From Roseiarcus sp963813555 (lineage in GTDB: Bacteria; Pseudomonadota; Alphaproteobacteria; Rhizobiales; Beijerinckiaceae), in contig CAWEZX010000002.1 in the NCBI GenBank assembly GCA_963813555.1, forward strand, positions 186,001 to 250,000: a DNA stretch of 64,000 nt, in the 5' to 3' direction. This document shows, piece by piece, positions 45,590 through 56,602 of the stretch. The position numbers and the translations under genes are program-made. How positions within the stretch are numbered: position 1 is the stretch's first letter; every line of letters starts with the position of its first letter. The notes beneath the pieces were generated by a model, which had not been told where the DNA came from, made no database searches, and saw only the letters and a program-made list of their open reading frames with translations.

Positions 45590-46078
45590 CTATTTCTCGG
45601 TACATTTCTTGGCCCACTCGACGCCGTCCCAGGTGAGCATCTTCGTCGGGACGATCTTGATCAGATAGCGCGGCCGGTCGTAGGTCGGCACCGGATATAT
45701 TCCGGCCCGTGCTCGCCGAGGAAACGCAGCGCCATGCGGTTGGCGACGTCAAGCACTGACCCTCCATCGGAGCCGGGCCGAAGACGATCTCAGCCTTCCC
45801 CTGCGCTGTGATGCGCTTGTAGGCCCCGCTATCCTGCGCGCACGAAATGGCGGCATTTGGATTCCTCTTGATATGCGCGATCCAGGCAGCGCGCTCGCGC
45901 GGGACGATCCAGAACGCTTCACCGTCCCATTCCTGCCACACGGGGTGATGTACGGCACGCCGTTCTCGTCGATGGTTGCGATCCGCGCGACGACCGGCGC
46001 AGCCAGAAATTCTTCGATTTCCGCCCGAGTGAGCTTAGCGTTTTTACCCATCCATTCGGGGGTCTGTTTGTCCGCCAT
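45590..46078 (-). pseudogene. Pyridoxamine 5'-phosphate oxidase-family (FMN-binding split barrel) protein, three frameshifts
   Basis: The start MADKQTPEWMGKNAKLTRAE leads to VVARIATIDENGVPYITPC, the flavin-reductase-like split-barrel N-terminus. A shift near 45945 continues with WQEWDGEAFWIVPRERAAWI to GPAPMEGQCL. A second shift near 45765 continues with DVANRMALRFLGEHGPEYI. A third near 45695 continues with VPTYDRPRYLIKIVPTKMLT and stops at 45590. Four phases carry one protein of about 160 aa. With three lesions in 490 bp the gene is almost certainly dead unless the sequence is poor here. Confidence 0.75.
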
Positions 46079-46390
46079 TTCAACCTCTCTCTCACGGCGC
46101 CGGTATCGAGTTCGGTCCGGGACGAAACCTCCACACCATCACCGCCCGAATCGCCGCGCGGCTGAAGGCCCGAAAATAGTAATGGTTTGGCGCTCTGGCC
46201 GACCCGTATGGAGCGGGATTTGGTGCGGATGAGGGAGCCATATCTGTCACATATCACATTGAAATAAAACACTAAAAGTCAATCTACGACTTCTAATACC
46301 AACATTTGTACCAACAACAGGGTCCATTCGGAGACGTTGCCGCCAAGAGTCCCCAGTTCGCGGTCTCAATGGTCAGCTTAGAGGCGGGAA
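46079..46390. other. Intergenic gap
   Basis: 312 bp with no supportable gene. 46240-46310 is AT-rich. It separates the PPOX pseudogene from a 5'-truncated sulfatase remnant, so a deletion junction may lie in it. Confidence 0.35.
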
Positions 46391-46970
46391 GTGCCGATCG
46401 ACGACCGCACGGTCGAGTGCTTCGACGCCAAGACTGCTCGCCGCCCAGACCTTATGGCAGAACGGACTTCGCTCACTCTTTATCCGGGCATGAGCGTCAA
46501 TGAGAACTCGTTCATCAACCTGAAGAACGCCTCGCACACGATTACCGCCGAGGTCGAAATCCCTGCGAAAGGAGCGAACGGCGTTATCCTCACTCAGGGC
46601 GGCCAGTTCGGCGGCTGGAGCATTTATCTTGGGGGACGGCAAGCCCACTTATCGGTACAACTGGCTCGCGCTCGAGCGCTACACGGTCGCCGCCGACAAG
46701 CCGCTGCCCCCCGGAAAGACGACGGTCCAGTACGAATTAACTAACGACGACGGCGGCCTCGGCAAGGGCGGGATCGGCCGCATTTTCGTCAACGGCCAGA
46801 AGGTCGCCGAAGGCCGGATCGACAAGACCCAGTGCTGCATCGTCGCGCAGGACGAGACCGCCGACATTGGCAAGAGTAACAGCACGCCAGTGAGCCCCGA
46901 CTATTCCAATCCGTTCGCCTTCCCCGGGACGACGTGGAGCGATTTCGTGGCGGTCGATCTGCCGCCAGCT
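46391..46970 (+). pseudogene. Arylsulfatase C-terminal remnant
   Basis: The translated segment FDAKTARRPDLMAERTSLTL then NENSFINLKNASHTITAEVE and GANGVILTQGGQFGGWS matches the C-terminal subdomain of bacterial arylsulfatases. The catalytic N-terminal ~500 residues with the Cys-x-Pro-x-Arg site are missing. A frameshift near 46635 (G-run) moves to DGKPTYRYNWLALERYTVAA and GGIGRIFVNGQKVAEGRIDK. The segment continues without a stop into a dehydrogenase remnant. A decayed fragment. Confidence 0.65.
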
Positions 46971-46989
46971 TTCGACGCGCTAAAAATCG

Positions 46990-47302
46990 CCGCGCGCGAC
47001 GTCCGCGCGGGATCAACCGTCGATCAGGAGGCGCCGACCGAAGCGTTGGCGACACGTCGCATCGCCGGCGCCGGTCTCGACCTACTGGACGTGGAGCCGC
47101 CTGAATCCGGCCGACGCGATCCTTGCCCTCGACAATGTAATTCTGACTCCTCACGCACTGAGCCTGACTGACCAATGCTTCGCCGGCATCGGGGTCTAAG
47201 CCGTGGGCAATGTGATCGGCGCCCTCAAGGGCGAGAGGCCGGAGGCCTCATCAATCCAGCGGTTCTTGATATGCCGAACTGGCGCCGTCGGTTGGCCCGC
47301 TG
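46990..47302 (+). pseudogene. D-2-hydroxyacid dehydrogenase C-terminal remnant
   Basis: EALATRRIAGAGLDLLDVEPP is the end of the NAD-binding domain of D-isomer-specific 2-hydroxyacid dehydrogenases. One phase over, NPADAILALDNVILTPHALS carries the conserved catalytic His region, followed by an in-frame TAA at 47201 and then AVGNVIGALKGERPE and, after a further shift, LINPAVLDMPNWRRRLAR. At least two frameshifts and one nonsense change are present, and the first two-thirds of the gene is absent. It abuts the sulfatase remnant directly. Confidence 0.65.
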
Positions 47303-47599
47303 AGAACCGGTGCGCCGCGCGTGGCCAACGAGGCCGGTCCACGCGAACAGGCGAACGAACTGTTCAATCGAGGGACGCTACGACCTGACGCCGGGAAAGG
47401 CCCGACGGAGAGCGCCGGAGCTGCGGCCGAGAATGCAATTGACAAGGCGAGTTCGATTGCGCCAGTTTTTTGCCCCATTCGGACGAAGGTCTGTCTTTGT
47501 CCAAAGAATCCAGCGACGCGACGCTCGCGATTCTTGCGTTGGGAGGGGAGGCTTCGACATGAATTCGGCCGCGGGAACGCCGTTCGACCGCGCGCAGCC

Positions 47600-48590
47600 A
47601 TGACATGGTCCCACATTCGCAGGCTCGACGAGAGGTCGATCCGATATTTTATCGTCGCCTGCGAGGAAAAGTCGGTGAACGCTGCGGCCGAACGGCTTCG
47701 CATCGCGCCTTCCGCAATTCGCCGAAAGCTAAGAGAGCTCGAGGACAGCCTCGGCGTCGCCCTATTGTCTCGGAGCGCCCACGGCGTCGAACCCACCACC
47801 CTCGGCCGAGTGATGCAGAAGTATTTCTCCGACCGGTTTTCACAGGACGAGGCGATGATCGTCCAATTGCTCGAGCGTTCGCGCTTGAAACATGGCACGA
47901 TCAAGATCGGCATCGGAGAGGGGTTCGCGGCGGACTTCCTGTCGAACGCCCTGCCAGCCTATCGAAGCCGATACCCAGACATTCTCTTCGACATCCAGGT
48001 GATGGACACGGACCAGATCGTACATGCGCTGGAGGCAAACAGCGTCGATGTCGGCGTTGCATTCAACCCGCCGCCAGTGCAGCGAGCTCGAAATCGCGAT
48101 CGAGCGCCTCAGCGGCTTCTCCTGTTTCGTCCCGCAACTCTGGGACCATCTGAACGAAACCGAAATTTCGATCGAACAACTCGCCGGGCAGCCGTGCGGC
48201 CTCATCTCCAGGAATTTCAGCCTGAGGCGCCTAATGGATGACGCGGAGCTGGCCGCCGGCGTGAGGTTGCATGTCGTGCTAGAGACGAACTCGCTCTATG
48301 CGCTGCGACGTTTCGTAACCCAGGCGCTCGGCATTTCAATCATGCCCGATTTCACGATGGAGTTCGACGTGGCGCGCGGCGACATGCGCCGATTGGCCGT
48401 GGTCGACAGGTCGCTGAACGACATCCCCGTCCGCGCATTTGTGAGCGACTTCAGCAAAGACGATCCGCCCACCGTCGAGCTATTGCGGATCATGGAGACG
48501 CGCATGGCCTTGTTCTGCAGGCGCTCTGGGGGTCCCAGGCTCCGCTGCCGCCCCGAGCCGCTGCCCGTGCAGTTCGGCAAGCGATCCGGC
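47600..48590 (+). pseudogene. LysR-family transcriptional regulator, frameshifted
   Basis: MTWSHIRRLDERSIRYFIVA opens a LysR winged helix-turn-helix (SVNAAAERLRIAPSAIRRKL, then RELEDSLGVALLSR). The effector domain begins GTIKIGIGEGFAADFLSNAL. After VGVAFNPPP, near 48080, one extra base shifts the phase; the continuation CSELEIAIERLSGFSCFVPQ to MRRLAVVDRSLNDIPVRAF is a normal LysR end. The stop is unclear, with the protein ending about 48530-48600 next to the convergent oxidase gene. It probably once controlled the neighbouring lactate/sugar genes (inference). Confidence 0.75.
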
Positions 48591-48593
48591 CTG

Positions 48594-50004
48594 TTAAGTA
48601 AGGAATACCTTGCCGGGGTTCATGATGCCAAGCGGGTCCAATGCGGCCTTGACGGCGCGCATGGTGTCGACGTTCGCGCCGTGTTCCTGGACGAGGAAGT
48701 GCTTCTTGCCCTGGCCAATGCCGTGCTCTCCCGTGCACGTCCCGTCCATCCGGATTGCGCGAGTGTTCAGGCGGTTGATGAACGCCTCGATCCGCTCCAT
48801 TTCGGCGGGATCGTCGGGCATCGCCATTACCGAGACGTGGAAATTGCCGTCGCCGACGTGACCGACGATCGGTGCGATCAGGCCGGTTTTCTGGATATCG
48901 GCTTTGGTCTCCATCATCGCCTCGGCGAGGCGCGATATAGGCACGCATACATCCGTGGCAAGGAACTTCGAGCCCGGACGCAGGACGAAGCAGGCAAAAT
49001 AGACGGCGTGCCTCGCTTCCCAAAGCTTGGACCGCTCCTCCGGCTGGGTGGCCCAGCTAAAGCCGCTAGCGTTCCATTCGCGGGCGATCTCGACGAACAT
49101 CTCGGTCTGCTCAACGACGGCCGGATTGGTGCCATGGAATTCCAGGAACAGCGCCGAAGTCGGGAATATCGAGGTGCGAATAGGCGTTGCAGGCGCGCAC
49201 CTGCACTTCGTCCAAGAGCTCGATGCGCGCAACCGGAATACCCAGCCGGATTGTCGAGATGACTGCATTGCAGGCGGACTTCGAGATCCGGAAACGAACA
49301 CACTGCCCCGGAGATCGCCTCGGGAATGCCAAACAGCTTGATCGTCAGTTCGGTGATGACGCCCAGGGTTCCCTCAGCCCCGATGAAGAGCCGGGTGATA
49401 TCGTAACCCGCGGCGGACTTGCGAGCGCGCGTTCCGGTCTTCCGGATCGAACCGTCCGCCATCACCACGGTCAGGGCGAGGACGGAGTTTTTCATCGTGC
49501 CGTAGCGGACGGCGTTGGTGCCGGAGGCGCGCGTGGAGGCCATCCCTCCGAGGGTCGCATCCGCGCCGGGGTCGACCGGAAAGAACAATCCCAACTCTCG
49601 CAAGTGCACGTTCAGTTGCTTGCGTGTGACTCCGGCTTGTACGACGCAGTCCATATCTTCCTCATGGACCGCCAGCACATGTTCATTCGCCCCATGTCGA
49701 TCGACAACCCGCCGAACGGCGCGTTGACGCCGCCCTCTAACGAGGAGCCGACCCCGAACGGGATGACCGGTAGGCCGTGACGAGCACAAATTTGGACTGT
49801 TTCGGCGACCTCCTCCGTCGTCTCGGGGAAAAACACCGCCTCGGGGAGTTCCGCGGGAAGCAAGCTTGTGTTGTTCGCGTGCTGCGCCACGACGCCCTTG
49901 GCCTGTGACAGCGTTTCGCCGAAGCGCTGCGAGAGTATCTCGAGCGCCCGGCGCGCGCCCTCCGGGGAGCGCACAAATCCAGACTGAATCTCGTGCGCCG
50001 CCAT
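48594..50004 (-). pseudogene. FAD-linked oxidase (D-lactate dehydrogenase/GlcD type), three frameshifts
   Basis: From the ATG at 50004 the FAD-binding domain reads FFPETTEEVAETVQICARHG, PFGVGSSLEGGVNAPFGG. Shifts near 49690, 49290 and 49160 move through DMDCVVQAGVTRKQLNVHLR and GADATLGGMASTRASGTNAV, then NAVISTIRLGIPVARIELLD, then ALFLEFHGTNPAVVEQTEMF. The last phase ends with GHVGDGNFHVSVMAMPDD and GTCTGEHGIGQGKKHFL, the metal/FAD C-terminal motifs of the D-lactate dehydrogenase (cytochrome/LDHD) subfamily, and stops at 48594. The whole ~465-aa protein is present in four phases. Confidence 0.8.
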
Positions 50005-50052
50005 GTCCACCCTCCCGTTAGAAAAATCGGACGATTGCGCTTGAATCGCGGC

Positions 50053-50889
50053 TCACGTCTGTCCGTTCGCGAGATCGCGGAAATTCATCCAGTGCGAAGC
50101 CGCCAGCCAGCCGGCGTCGACGGGAATACTGACGCCCGTAACCGCGCTCGCGTCGTCGGAGAACAGGAAGCTCACGACCGAAGCGATCTCATCGACCCCG
50201 ACGAGGCGGCCCATGGCAGTATGAGCCTTCAGCGTCGCCACGTCGCGCTTGCCGGTGCGAATCTTATCTTCCATGATTGGGTCAGCGTGAAACCGGGCGC
50301 GACCGCGTTCACGCGCACCCCCTTCGGGCCAAGCTCGCCCGCGCTCAGGACGGTCAAAGCGCCCATCGCGACCTTCGTCGGCGCGTAGGCGTGCAACGGC
50401 AGCGGTCGAAGCTCGTTGATCGACGTTATGTTCACGATTGCGCCGCCAAGCCCCTCCGACATCGCGCCCCCGAAGACCTGAGTACAGGTTACCGCGCCAA
50501 AGTAATTCACGTCCCAGATGCGCCGCTGCATCGGGTCGTCCATCGAGAACAGCGCGAAGACATCCTGCAGAAGCCATGCGGCATTCACGAGACCGGCTAC
50601 CCGCACGTTGTCGTCCCGCAGCGCCGCGGCCACGCCCGCCACGCTGGCGCGCACGGCGACGTTCATGGGCATCGCGCGCAGGGAACGCTCGCCGCCGAAG
50701 GCTTGTCGCAGGCGATCCAGTCCGGCGGAGTCGATGTCGGTGGCCGCCACGGTCCAGCCGTCCGCTAACAGCCGCCGGACGATGCCCGTGCCGATTCCGC
50801 CCGCCGCGCCGGTCACGACAATGCCGTCGCCTGAGGCCCGTCTTGACGAGAGTTCGGCCTGCTGCGTCGTCTAAAGGTCGGTCCGCCAT
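50053..50889 (-). pseudogene. Short-chain dehydrogenase/reductase, two frameshifts
   Basis: The Rossmann glycine motif VTGAAGGIGTGIV lies in a phase entered by a shift near 50825 from the 50889 start (MADRPLDDAAG). NAAWLLQDV, the active-site Ser in NITSINEL and the Y-x3-K pair in YAPTK follow. A second shift near 50280, at the APGFT segment, returns to MEDKIRTGKRDVATLKAHTA and GVDEIASVVSFLFSDDASAV, ending DLANGQT at 50053. All SDR landmarks are conserved. It is on the same strand as, and 49 bp upstream of, the FAD oxidase gene. Confidence 0.78.
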
Positions 50890-51164
50890 CCTCTTCCCCT
50901 TATCTCCTCCACCGTCGCGCCCTACTGCCCGCGATGTCAGGAATCGCGGACTTTTCCCCGAACGCGGCGCGACAGGCGCATCGCTCGGGACGCCAGCCAG
51001 CGCGACAGAGTATCCGTCGGTTTGAACGTCCGGCTACGGCAAGAAATTGGCCATCCGAGCGCACTTTTATAGCGCTCGACGGCATGTAGGAACGATGCGA
51101 ACCTTCCTGAAGAAGGGTCCGCGACTCGGCCGCGCCAAGACGACAAACGTCGGGAGAGGAGACG

Positions 51165-52192
51165 ATGGGGAGTTCGGCAGGCGGCTCGCCAGGTTTGTTG
51201 CAAAGGCCATCTGGCTGGCGCCGGGCTCAGTTCAATCAGGAACGCATCGTCTTCGCCATCGCCGTTGCGATCTTCCTGGTTTTCTCCATCAGCCTCAAAG
51301 GATTTCTTTCCGCCGGCAACCTCTTGTCGCTGCTCCAGAATGTTTCCATCCTTGGCATTCTCGGTGTCGGAATGGCGCTCGTGATCATCGGGCGCGGAAT
51401 CGATCTGTCGATGGTGGCCACGATGGTGATTTCGGTCGCCTGGTTCGTGATAATGGTTAACCATGACGTCCCCCTCTGGTTATCGTTCGCGCTGGGCTTG
51501 GCCCTTGCCCTCGTCGTTGGGCTGGCAAATGGCCTGTTAGTCGCGTTCGCCGAGATCCCTGCGATCTTCGCGACTCTGGCGATGGGAACCGCGGTATACG
51601 GATTCGGGAAGTGCTTCCTTGTCGAAACTGACGTCATCAATTTGAAGGAATGCCGTTTCGGCTGGTTGCCCTGGACCGGGGGCGGCCAGCTGTTCGGAGT
51701 TCCAGCGCCGGTCATTCGTCGCCGCGGCGCTCGCCGGGGGGGCGTTTCTGTTCTTACGCTTCACCCGCCCCGGCCAATTCATCTTTGCGCTCGGCGACAA
51801 TCCCTCCCCCGCCCGCATCACGGGTATCCCGACGCGCATTCTGCTGGTTGCTCAATACGTGCTTTCCGCGGCAATCGCGTTCGCGGCCGGGGTAGTCGGC
51901 GCCTCGGCCGTCAACGCGGTCAACACCCGCCAAGCCAATTCGACGCTGATCTACGACGTCATCCTCGTTGTCGTGATCGGCGGGGTCGGGCTAAGCGGCG
52001 GCAAAGGCGGCGTGCGGAACGTCATCGTCGGCACCTTGCTGATCGGGACCGTGCTGAACGGCATGACGATCCTGGATGTCCCTTACACGCTGCAGAACAT
52101 CATCAAGAGTTCTGATCCTCTTGGTCGCGATCGTGGTGGATTCGATCGTGAACCCGCGCGACGACCAAACGTCGCAGCAAGGCGACATCTGA
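51165..52192 (+). pseudogene. Sugar-type ABC transporter permease (RbsC-like), two frameshifts
   Basis: The start at 51165 has GAGAGGAGAC before it. Helical segments RIVFAIAVAIFLVFSISL, LGILGVGMALVIIGRGIDLS (family signature) and LALALVVGLANGLLVAF lead to WTGGGQLFGVPAPV. One extra base near 51712 shifts to FVAAALAGGAFLFLRFTRPG and IYDVILVVVIGGVGLSGGKG. Another near 52107 shifts to VLILLVAIVVDSIVNPRDDQ, ending at 52192. The full permease is about 340 aa over three phases. First gene of an ABC importer locus with a binding protein, a second permease, two SMP-30 modules and an ATPase. Confidence 0.82.
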
Positions 52193-52235
52193 ATCCGGTC
52201 CCCATGGAGGGCTGGGAAACCTGGAGGAACGTCAA

Positions 52236-53258
52236 ATGAAATTTCGGAAGCTATTGGTTCTTGCCGCCGCGGCGGCGACGCTTGCCGCGGCCGGCGGCCG
52301 CGCCGGCGAGTACGACGACGGAATTTCCGTCAAATACTACAATAACCTGAAAGGCAAAACGGTCGCCTTCCTGCCCATCTCGATGGGGTTCGACATTGCC
52401 GAGGGCTGGTACGCCGGCATGAAGCGCCAGGCGGACGCGCTCGGCTACAAGATTGTCGTGCGTGACCCGGCGTGGAAGACGAATGTTGGCGCCCAGGCGC
52501 TGACGCAGCTGATCGCCGAGAAGCCGGATCTGATCGTCGTCCATAACCCCGACATGCAAGTCTATGCGCGACTGATCCAGAAAGCGCAGAAGGCTGGAAT
52601 CCCGGTCCTGCAGGTCAACGACAAATCGACCGCGGTCTCAGATGCTTTCGTGGGTGTCGACGAATATCAGCTCGGCGTCGAGGAGGCGAAAGCGATGGTC
52701 CAGCTTTGCGGCAAAGATGCAGGCAAGAACGGCAAGATCGCCATCATGCAGGGCGTTCTGACCAATCCGGCCAGCGCAGTGACGATCCAGGGCGTTCAGG
52801 ACGTGCTGAAAGACCATCCCGACATTACGGTCGTCTCTACTCAGGCGGCGGACTGGGACGCCAGCAAGGCTCACGCGATCGCCACGACCGTACTGAAGCA
52901 GAACGCCGATTTGTGCGGTTACATCGGCTTCTGGGACGTGATGGATGTTGGCACCGCCGCCGCGATCAAGGAGGCCGGCAAACAGGGTTCGGTGTATCTC
53001 GTAACTTCAGGCGCCGGCAACGAGGCGACTGCCTGCACCAATGTCTCGAACGGCAGCTTTGCGGTGGACGTCAGCTACGACGTGCAGGAGCAGGCCCGCG
53101 ACATCAACGACGTCATTAAAATCCTGCTCCAGCAGCCGCCAAATCCTGTCGGCTCACATCCAATCGCGCTGTACACGCCGATGAAGATTCTTTCGAAGGA
53201 CACGTTGCGTGCCGGCGCGTGCTGGACGCTCGACGACATGAAGAAGTTCGGCGGGTGA
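52236..53258 (+). CDS. Sugar ABC transporter periplasmic substrate-binding protein (RbsB-like)
   Basis: A 340-aa intact protein. The signal peptide (about 1-23) is hydrophobic and Ala-rich, ending GGRAGEYDD. The Peripla_BP_4 fold follows with GKTVAFLPISMGFDIAEGWY, LIAEKPDLIVVHNPDMQVYA and IPVLQVNDKS. GGAGGAAC precedes the ATG. Relatives bind ribose, xylose, erythritol and similar small polyols or sugars; the ligand here is unknown. It is the only frame-intact gene of the importer locus. Confidence 0.85.
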   Translation: MKFRKLLVLAAAAATLAAAGGRAGEYDDGISVKYYNNLKGKTVAFLPISMGFDIAEGWYAGMKRQADALGYKIVVRDPAWKTNVGAQALTQLIAEKPDLIVVHNPDMQVYARLIQKAQKAGIPVLQVNDKSTAVSDAFVGVDEYQLGVEEAKAMVQLCGKDAGKNGKIAIMQGVLTNPASAVTIQGVQDVLKDHPDITVVSTQAADWDASKAHAIATTVLKQNADLCGYIGFWDVMDVGTAAAIKEAGKQGSVYLVTSGAGNEATACTNVSNGSFAVDVSYDVQEQARDINDVIKILLQQPPNPVGSHPIALYTPMKILSKDTLRAGACWTLDDMKKFGG

Positions 53259-53463
53259 TGCTTGCGCGCCGATGTCGCGAGCGTCGGCGCGCATATCCAC
53301 GCCGCCGTCAAGTCTGCCGAAGTGAGCGGGTTCAAGGCTCCGCGGAACCGCGCGCGACGCCGTCCCACCGAGGGATCGCTCGCCCATGCGCCCCGAATTC
53401 GGAATTGCGAACGTCAGCCGCCGATGGGGCGACACCGTCCTCATACGGCCTTGAGCAGGCTTC

Positions 53464-55577
53464 ATGACACTCTCTGAGATTTATGCCCGTTGGCGCTACC
53501 GGCTGATTCCCGATCACGTCCTGGGGGAGCTCCTCGCCAAGAACTGGGTCGACAACATCATCCCCGCCACGTTCCTACTGCTGGCGATTATTGTGTTCGG
53601 CGTTGAGATCCCTCGGTTCTATGCGTTCCAGGGCCTCGGCGACGACGTCCGGGAGCTCGGCGAAATGACGCTCATCAGCGTCGGAATGACTCTCGTGATC
53701 CTCGCCGGCGGCATAGACCTGAGCGTCGGGTCCAACTTCGCGCTCGGCAACTTCATCACCCTGGCTTTGGTCAACGGGCTGGAATGGCCCATCGGAGGCG
53801 CGATTGTCTGCGTCGTCGTGATCGGCGCGGCGATTGGACTGATCAACGGAATCCTGGTCGGCTATCTGCAACTGCGCGCATTCCTCACCACATTGGTGAC
53901 GCTGATCATCGTGCGGGCGATCGTGGACACGCTGCTCTTGAATTATGCGCAGATCGTTACGCTGCACAGTTCGAATTCGGCGATCCGGGATTTCCTGCGG
54001 GAGGGCTCGTTCTATGGCGTCCCGGTCAAGTTTTGTCCTCGCGATCGTCGTCATGGGCCTGGCCCACATCCTTCTGACCCGCATGCGCTTCGGCTGGCAA
54101 ATCCTCGCGGCCGGCCGCTCGCGCCGTTCGGCGCACATCGCGGTGCGGCGAACGGTGTGTCTGACCTACGTCCTGTCGGGTGCTCTCGCGGGCCTCAGCG
54201 CCACGCTTTACGCGGCGCGGCTGGGCAGCGTTGGGCCCGACACAGGGGTGGGGCTCGAGGTGACGGTGTTGACCGCCGTCGTGCTCGGAGGCGTAAGCCT
54301 TGGCGGTGGACGCGGCTCGGTGGCCAAGGCCTTCCTGGGGACAGCGATCGTCCTGTTGGCGACCAACAGCCTGGTTCGTATGGGGTTGCCGAGCGGCGCG
54401 AGCACGCTGGTGCTCGGACTGATGTTGCTCATCGCGGTCGTCGTCGACGTGCGCTGGCTCAAGAACCGCTTCAAGGTGCTGTCGAGGGTTTATGTCTCGC
54501 CGACTTATTTTTCGCTCCCGCCGCTGCAGTCCGCGGCACCTGGCTCGGCCTCCCCCTACGCCTTGAACGACAAGCTGCACGACGTCGAGTTGATCGGCCT
54601 CGGCGTAGTCGACGGGTTCGAGGATCCCATACTCGACGTCAATCGCGACCTCTACAGCGGCACCCGTCAGGGCGACATCCTCCGGTTCTTCGGCCCGGAT
54701 CACGAACGCTGGGAAGTGTTCGTCCACACCGGAGGCCAGCCGCTCGGAATGGCTTTCGACCGCGACGGCGCCCTGGTGACCTGCATCGCGGGCATGGGAC
54801 TCCACGAGGTGACTCCCGATCGGATGAGCATCCGGCTGACCGACGAAACCAACCGGAGCGTGTTTTCCATCATCGACGACTCGCGGATGCGCCTGGCCGA
54901 CGATCTGGACATCGCGCCCGACGGCCGGATCTTCTTCAGCGAGGCGACGATCCGTTTCGATTTCACCGAGTGGATGGTCGATGCGCAGGAGGCTCGCGGC
55001 AACGGCCGCATCATCTGCTACGACCCCCGCGACCGATCGACGCGCACCGTGATCCGAAACCTGCAGTTCCCGAACGGGATATGCATCTCCATCGACGGCA
55101 ATTCGTTCTTCTTCGCCGAGATTTGGGGCTGCCGGATCAGCCGCTACTGGTTCTCGGGCCCCAAGAGCGGGAAAATGGAAGTCGTGATCGACGACCTGCC
55201 AGGTTACCCCGATAACATCAACCGGGCTTCCGACGGATGCTACTGGTGCGCCATTGTCGGCATGCGGGCGCCCGCCTTCGATTTGGCGATGCGCGAACCC
55301 GCCTTTCGCCGCCGCATGGCCCAGCGCGTCGCGCCGGACGAATGGATGTATCCGAATATGAACACCGGTTGCGTTATCAAGTTTGACGACGCCGGCCGCA
55401 TCGTCGATTGCCTGTGGGATCGCCGGGGTCAACCATCCGATGATAACGTCGATGCGCGAGCATCGCGGCTACCTCTACCTGGGCGGCATCAATAACAACC
55501 GCATCGGCAAGTATCGATTGCCGGGCGCCGACCCGGACTGGGTCGGCCCGGCGTCGTACTGGGGATCCGCGCCTTGA
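53464..55577 (+). pseudogene. ABC permease fused to SMP-30/gluconolactonase beta-propeller domain, two frameshifts
   Basis: The N-terminal ~330 residues are an RbsC-like permease (LGEMTLISVGMTLVILAGGIDLS). Its phase breaks near 54030 in a T-run and resumes as FVLAIVVMGLAHILLTRMRF. The last helix (LVLGLMLLIAVVVDVRWLKN) is followed without a stop by an SMP-30/strictosidine synthase-like propeller: ILDVNRDLYSGTRQGDILRF, PLGMAFDRDGALVTCIAGMG, IAPDGRIFFSEATIRFDF, NGICISIDGNSFFFAEIW. A second break near 55425 leads to ITSMREHRGYLYLGGINNNR and the stop at 55577. Transport helices would place the propeller on one side of the membrane; its sidedness cannot be settled here. Confidence 0.8.
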
Positions 55578-56602
55578 TCGCCTCGATCCGACAAATGCTC
55601 GACGCGTGGCGCGGCAGCGGCTCCCATGCGGTGACGGTGCCGCCGATGGACGGAGCGCTCCGGCCGAACCAGGCGATCGAGGAAGCGCGAGCTCTGTTGT
55701 CGATCACCGAGCCCGACAACCTGTCTTCCGATCGAGGACGGATGACGTTTTCGAGCGGGGTCAAGGTAATGGCGCTCGATCCGGTCAGCGGCGCAGCCTC
55801 GGAGTTGGAGGTTTTCGAACGGCCTGTCGCCTGTCTTGCGGCGCAGGGCGGGTCCCTGGCGGTTGGGCTCGAGAACGGCCAGGTGCTGATCCGTGGCGGC
55901 CCCCATGACGGAGCCGCGTTCACGCAAGTGGGCGGGCGCGCCATCGTATGCCCCACCGCTCTCGCGTTCGCCGACCCGCGCACGTTGCTCATGTGCGCCG
56001 GATCCCAACAGACCTCGCCTTCCGACCGGAAACGCGATCTCATGGCGCGGAATGCGAGCGGGTCGGTGTGGCGGATCGACCTTGCCGCGGGCTCAGCGGT
56101 GTGCCTGGCGGATCGGTTGGCCTACCCTTACGGCGTCGGCGTTGAGGCCAACGGCGATGTGATTGTCGCCGAAAGCTGGCGGAGCCAACTCATTCGGCTG
56201 CGCGCGAACGCCTCCCCGGAAGTGGTTCTCGACGGCCTGCCCGGCTATCCGGCGCGGCTCGCTGCCGCAGCCGACCGCAACGGATATTGGCTCGGCGTTT
56301 TCGCCCCGCGAAGCCAGCTGATTGAATTGGTGCTGCGCGAAGGCGGCTATCGCATCGATATGATGCGCGAATGCGCGCCCGAGCACTGGGTTGCGCCGTC
56401 GCTCCGCGCGCCGCAGTCCTTTCTCGAGCCGTTGCAAGGCGGAGCGCTGAAACAGCTCGGGACGCTGAAGCCATGGGCGCCGACTCGCTCCTACGGCCTG
56501 GTGGTTCGGTTGGACCAGGCGTTCCAAATGATGCGCAGCTTCCACAGCCGCGCCAACGGCACGCGGCATGGCGTGACGAGCTGCGCCGACTTAGGCGCCA
56601 GC

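Noticed and set aside
53259..53463. Short ORF between binding protein and permease-SMP-30 gene
   Set aside because: Arg-rich, no start signal and no homology-like pattern; treated as intergenic.
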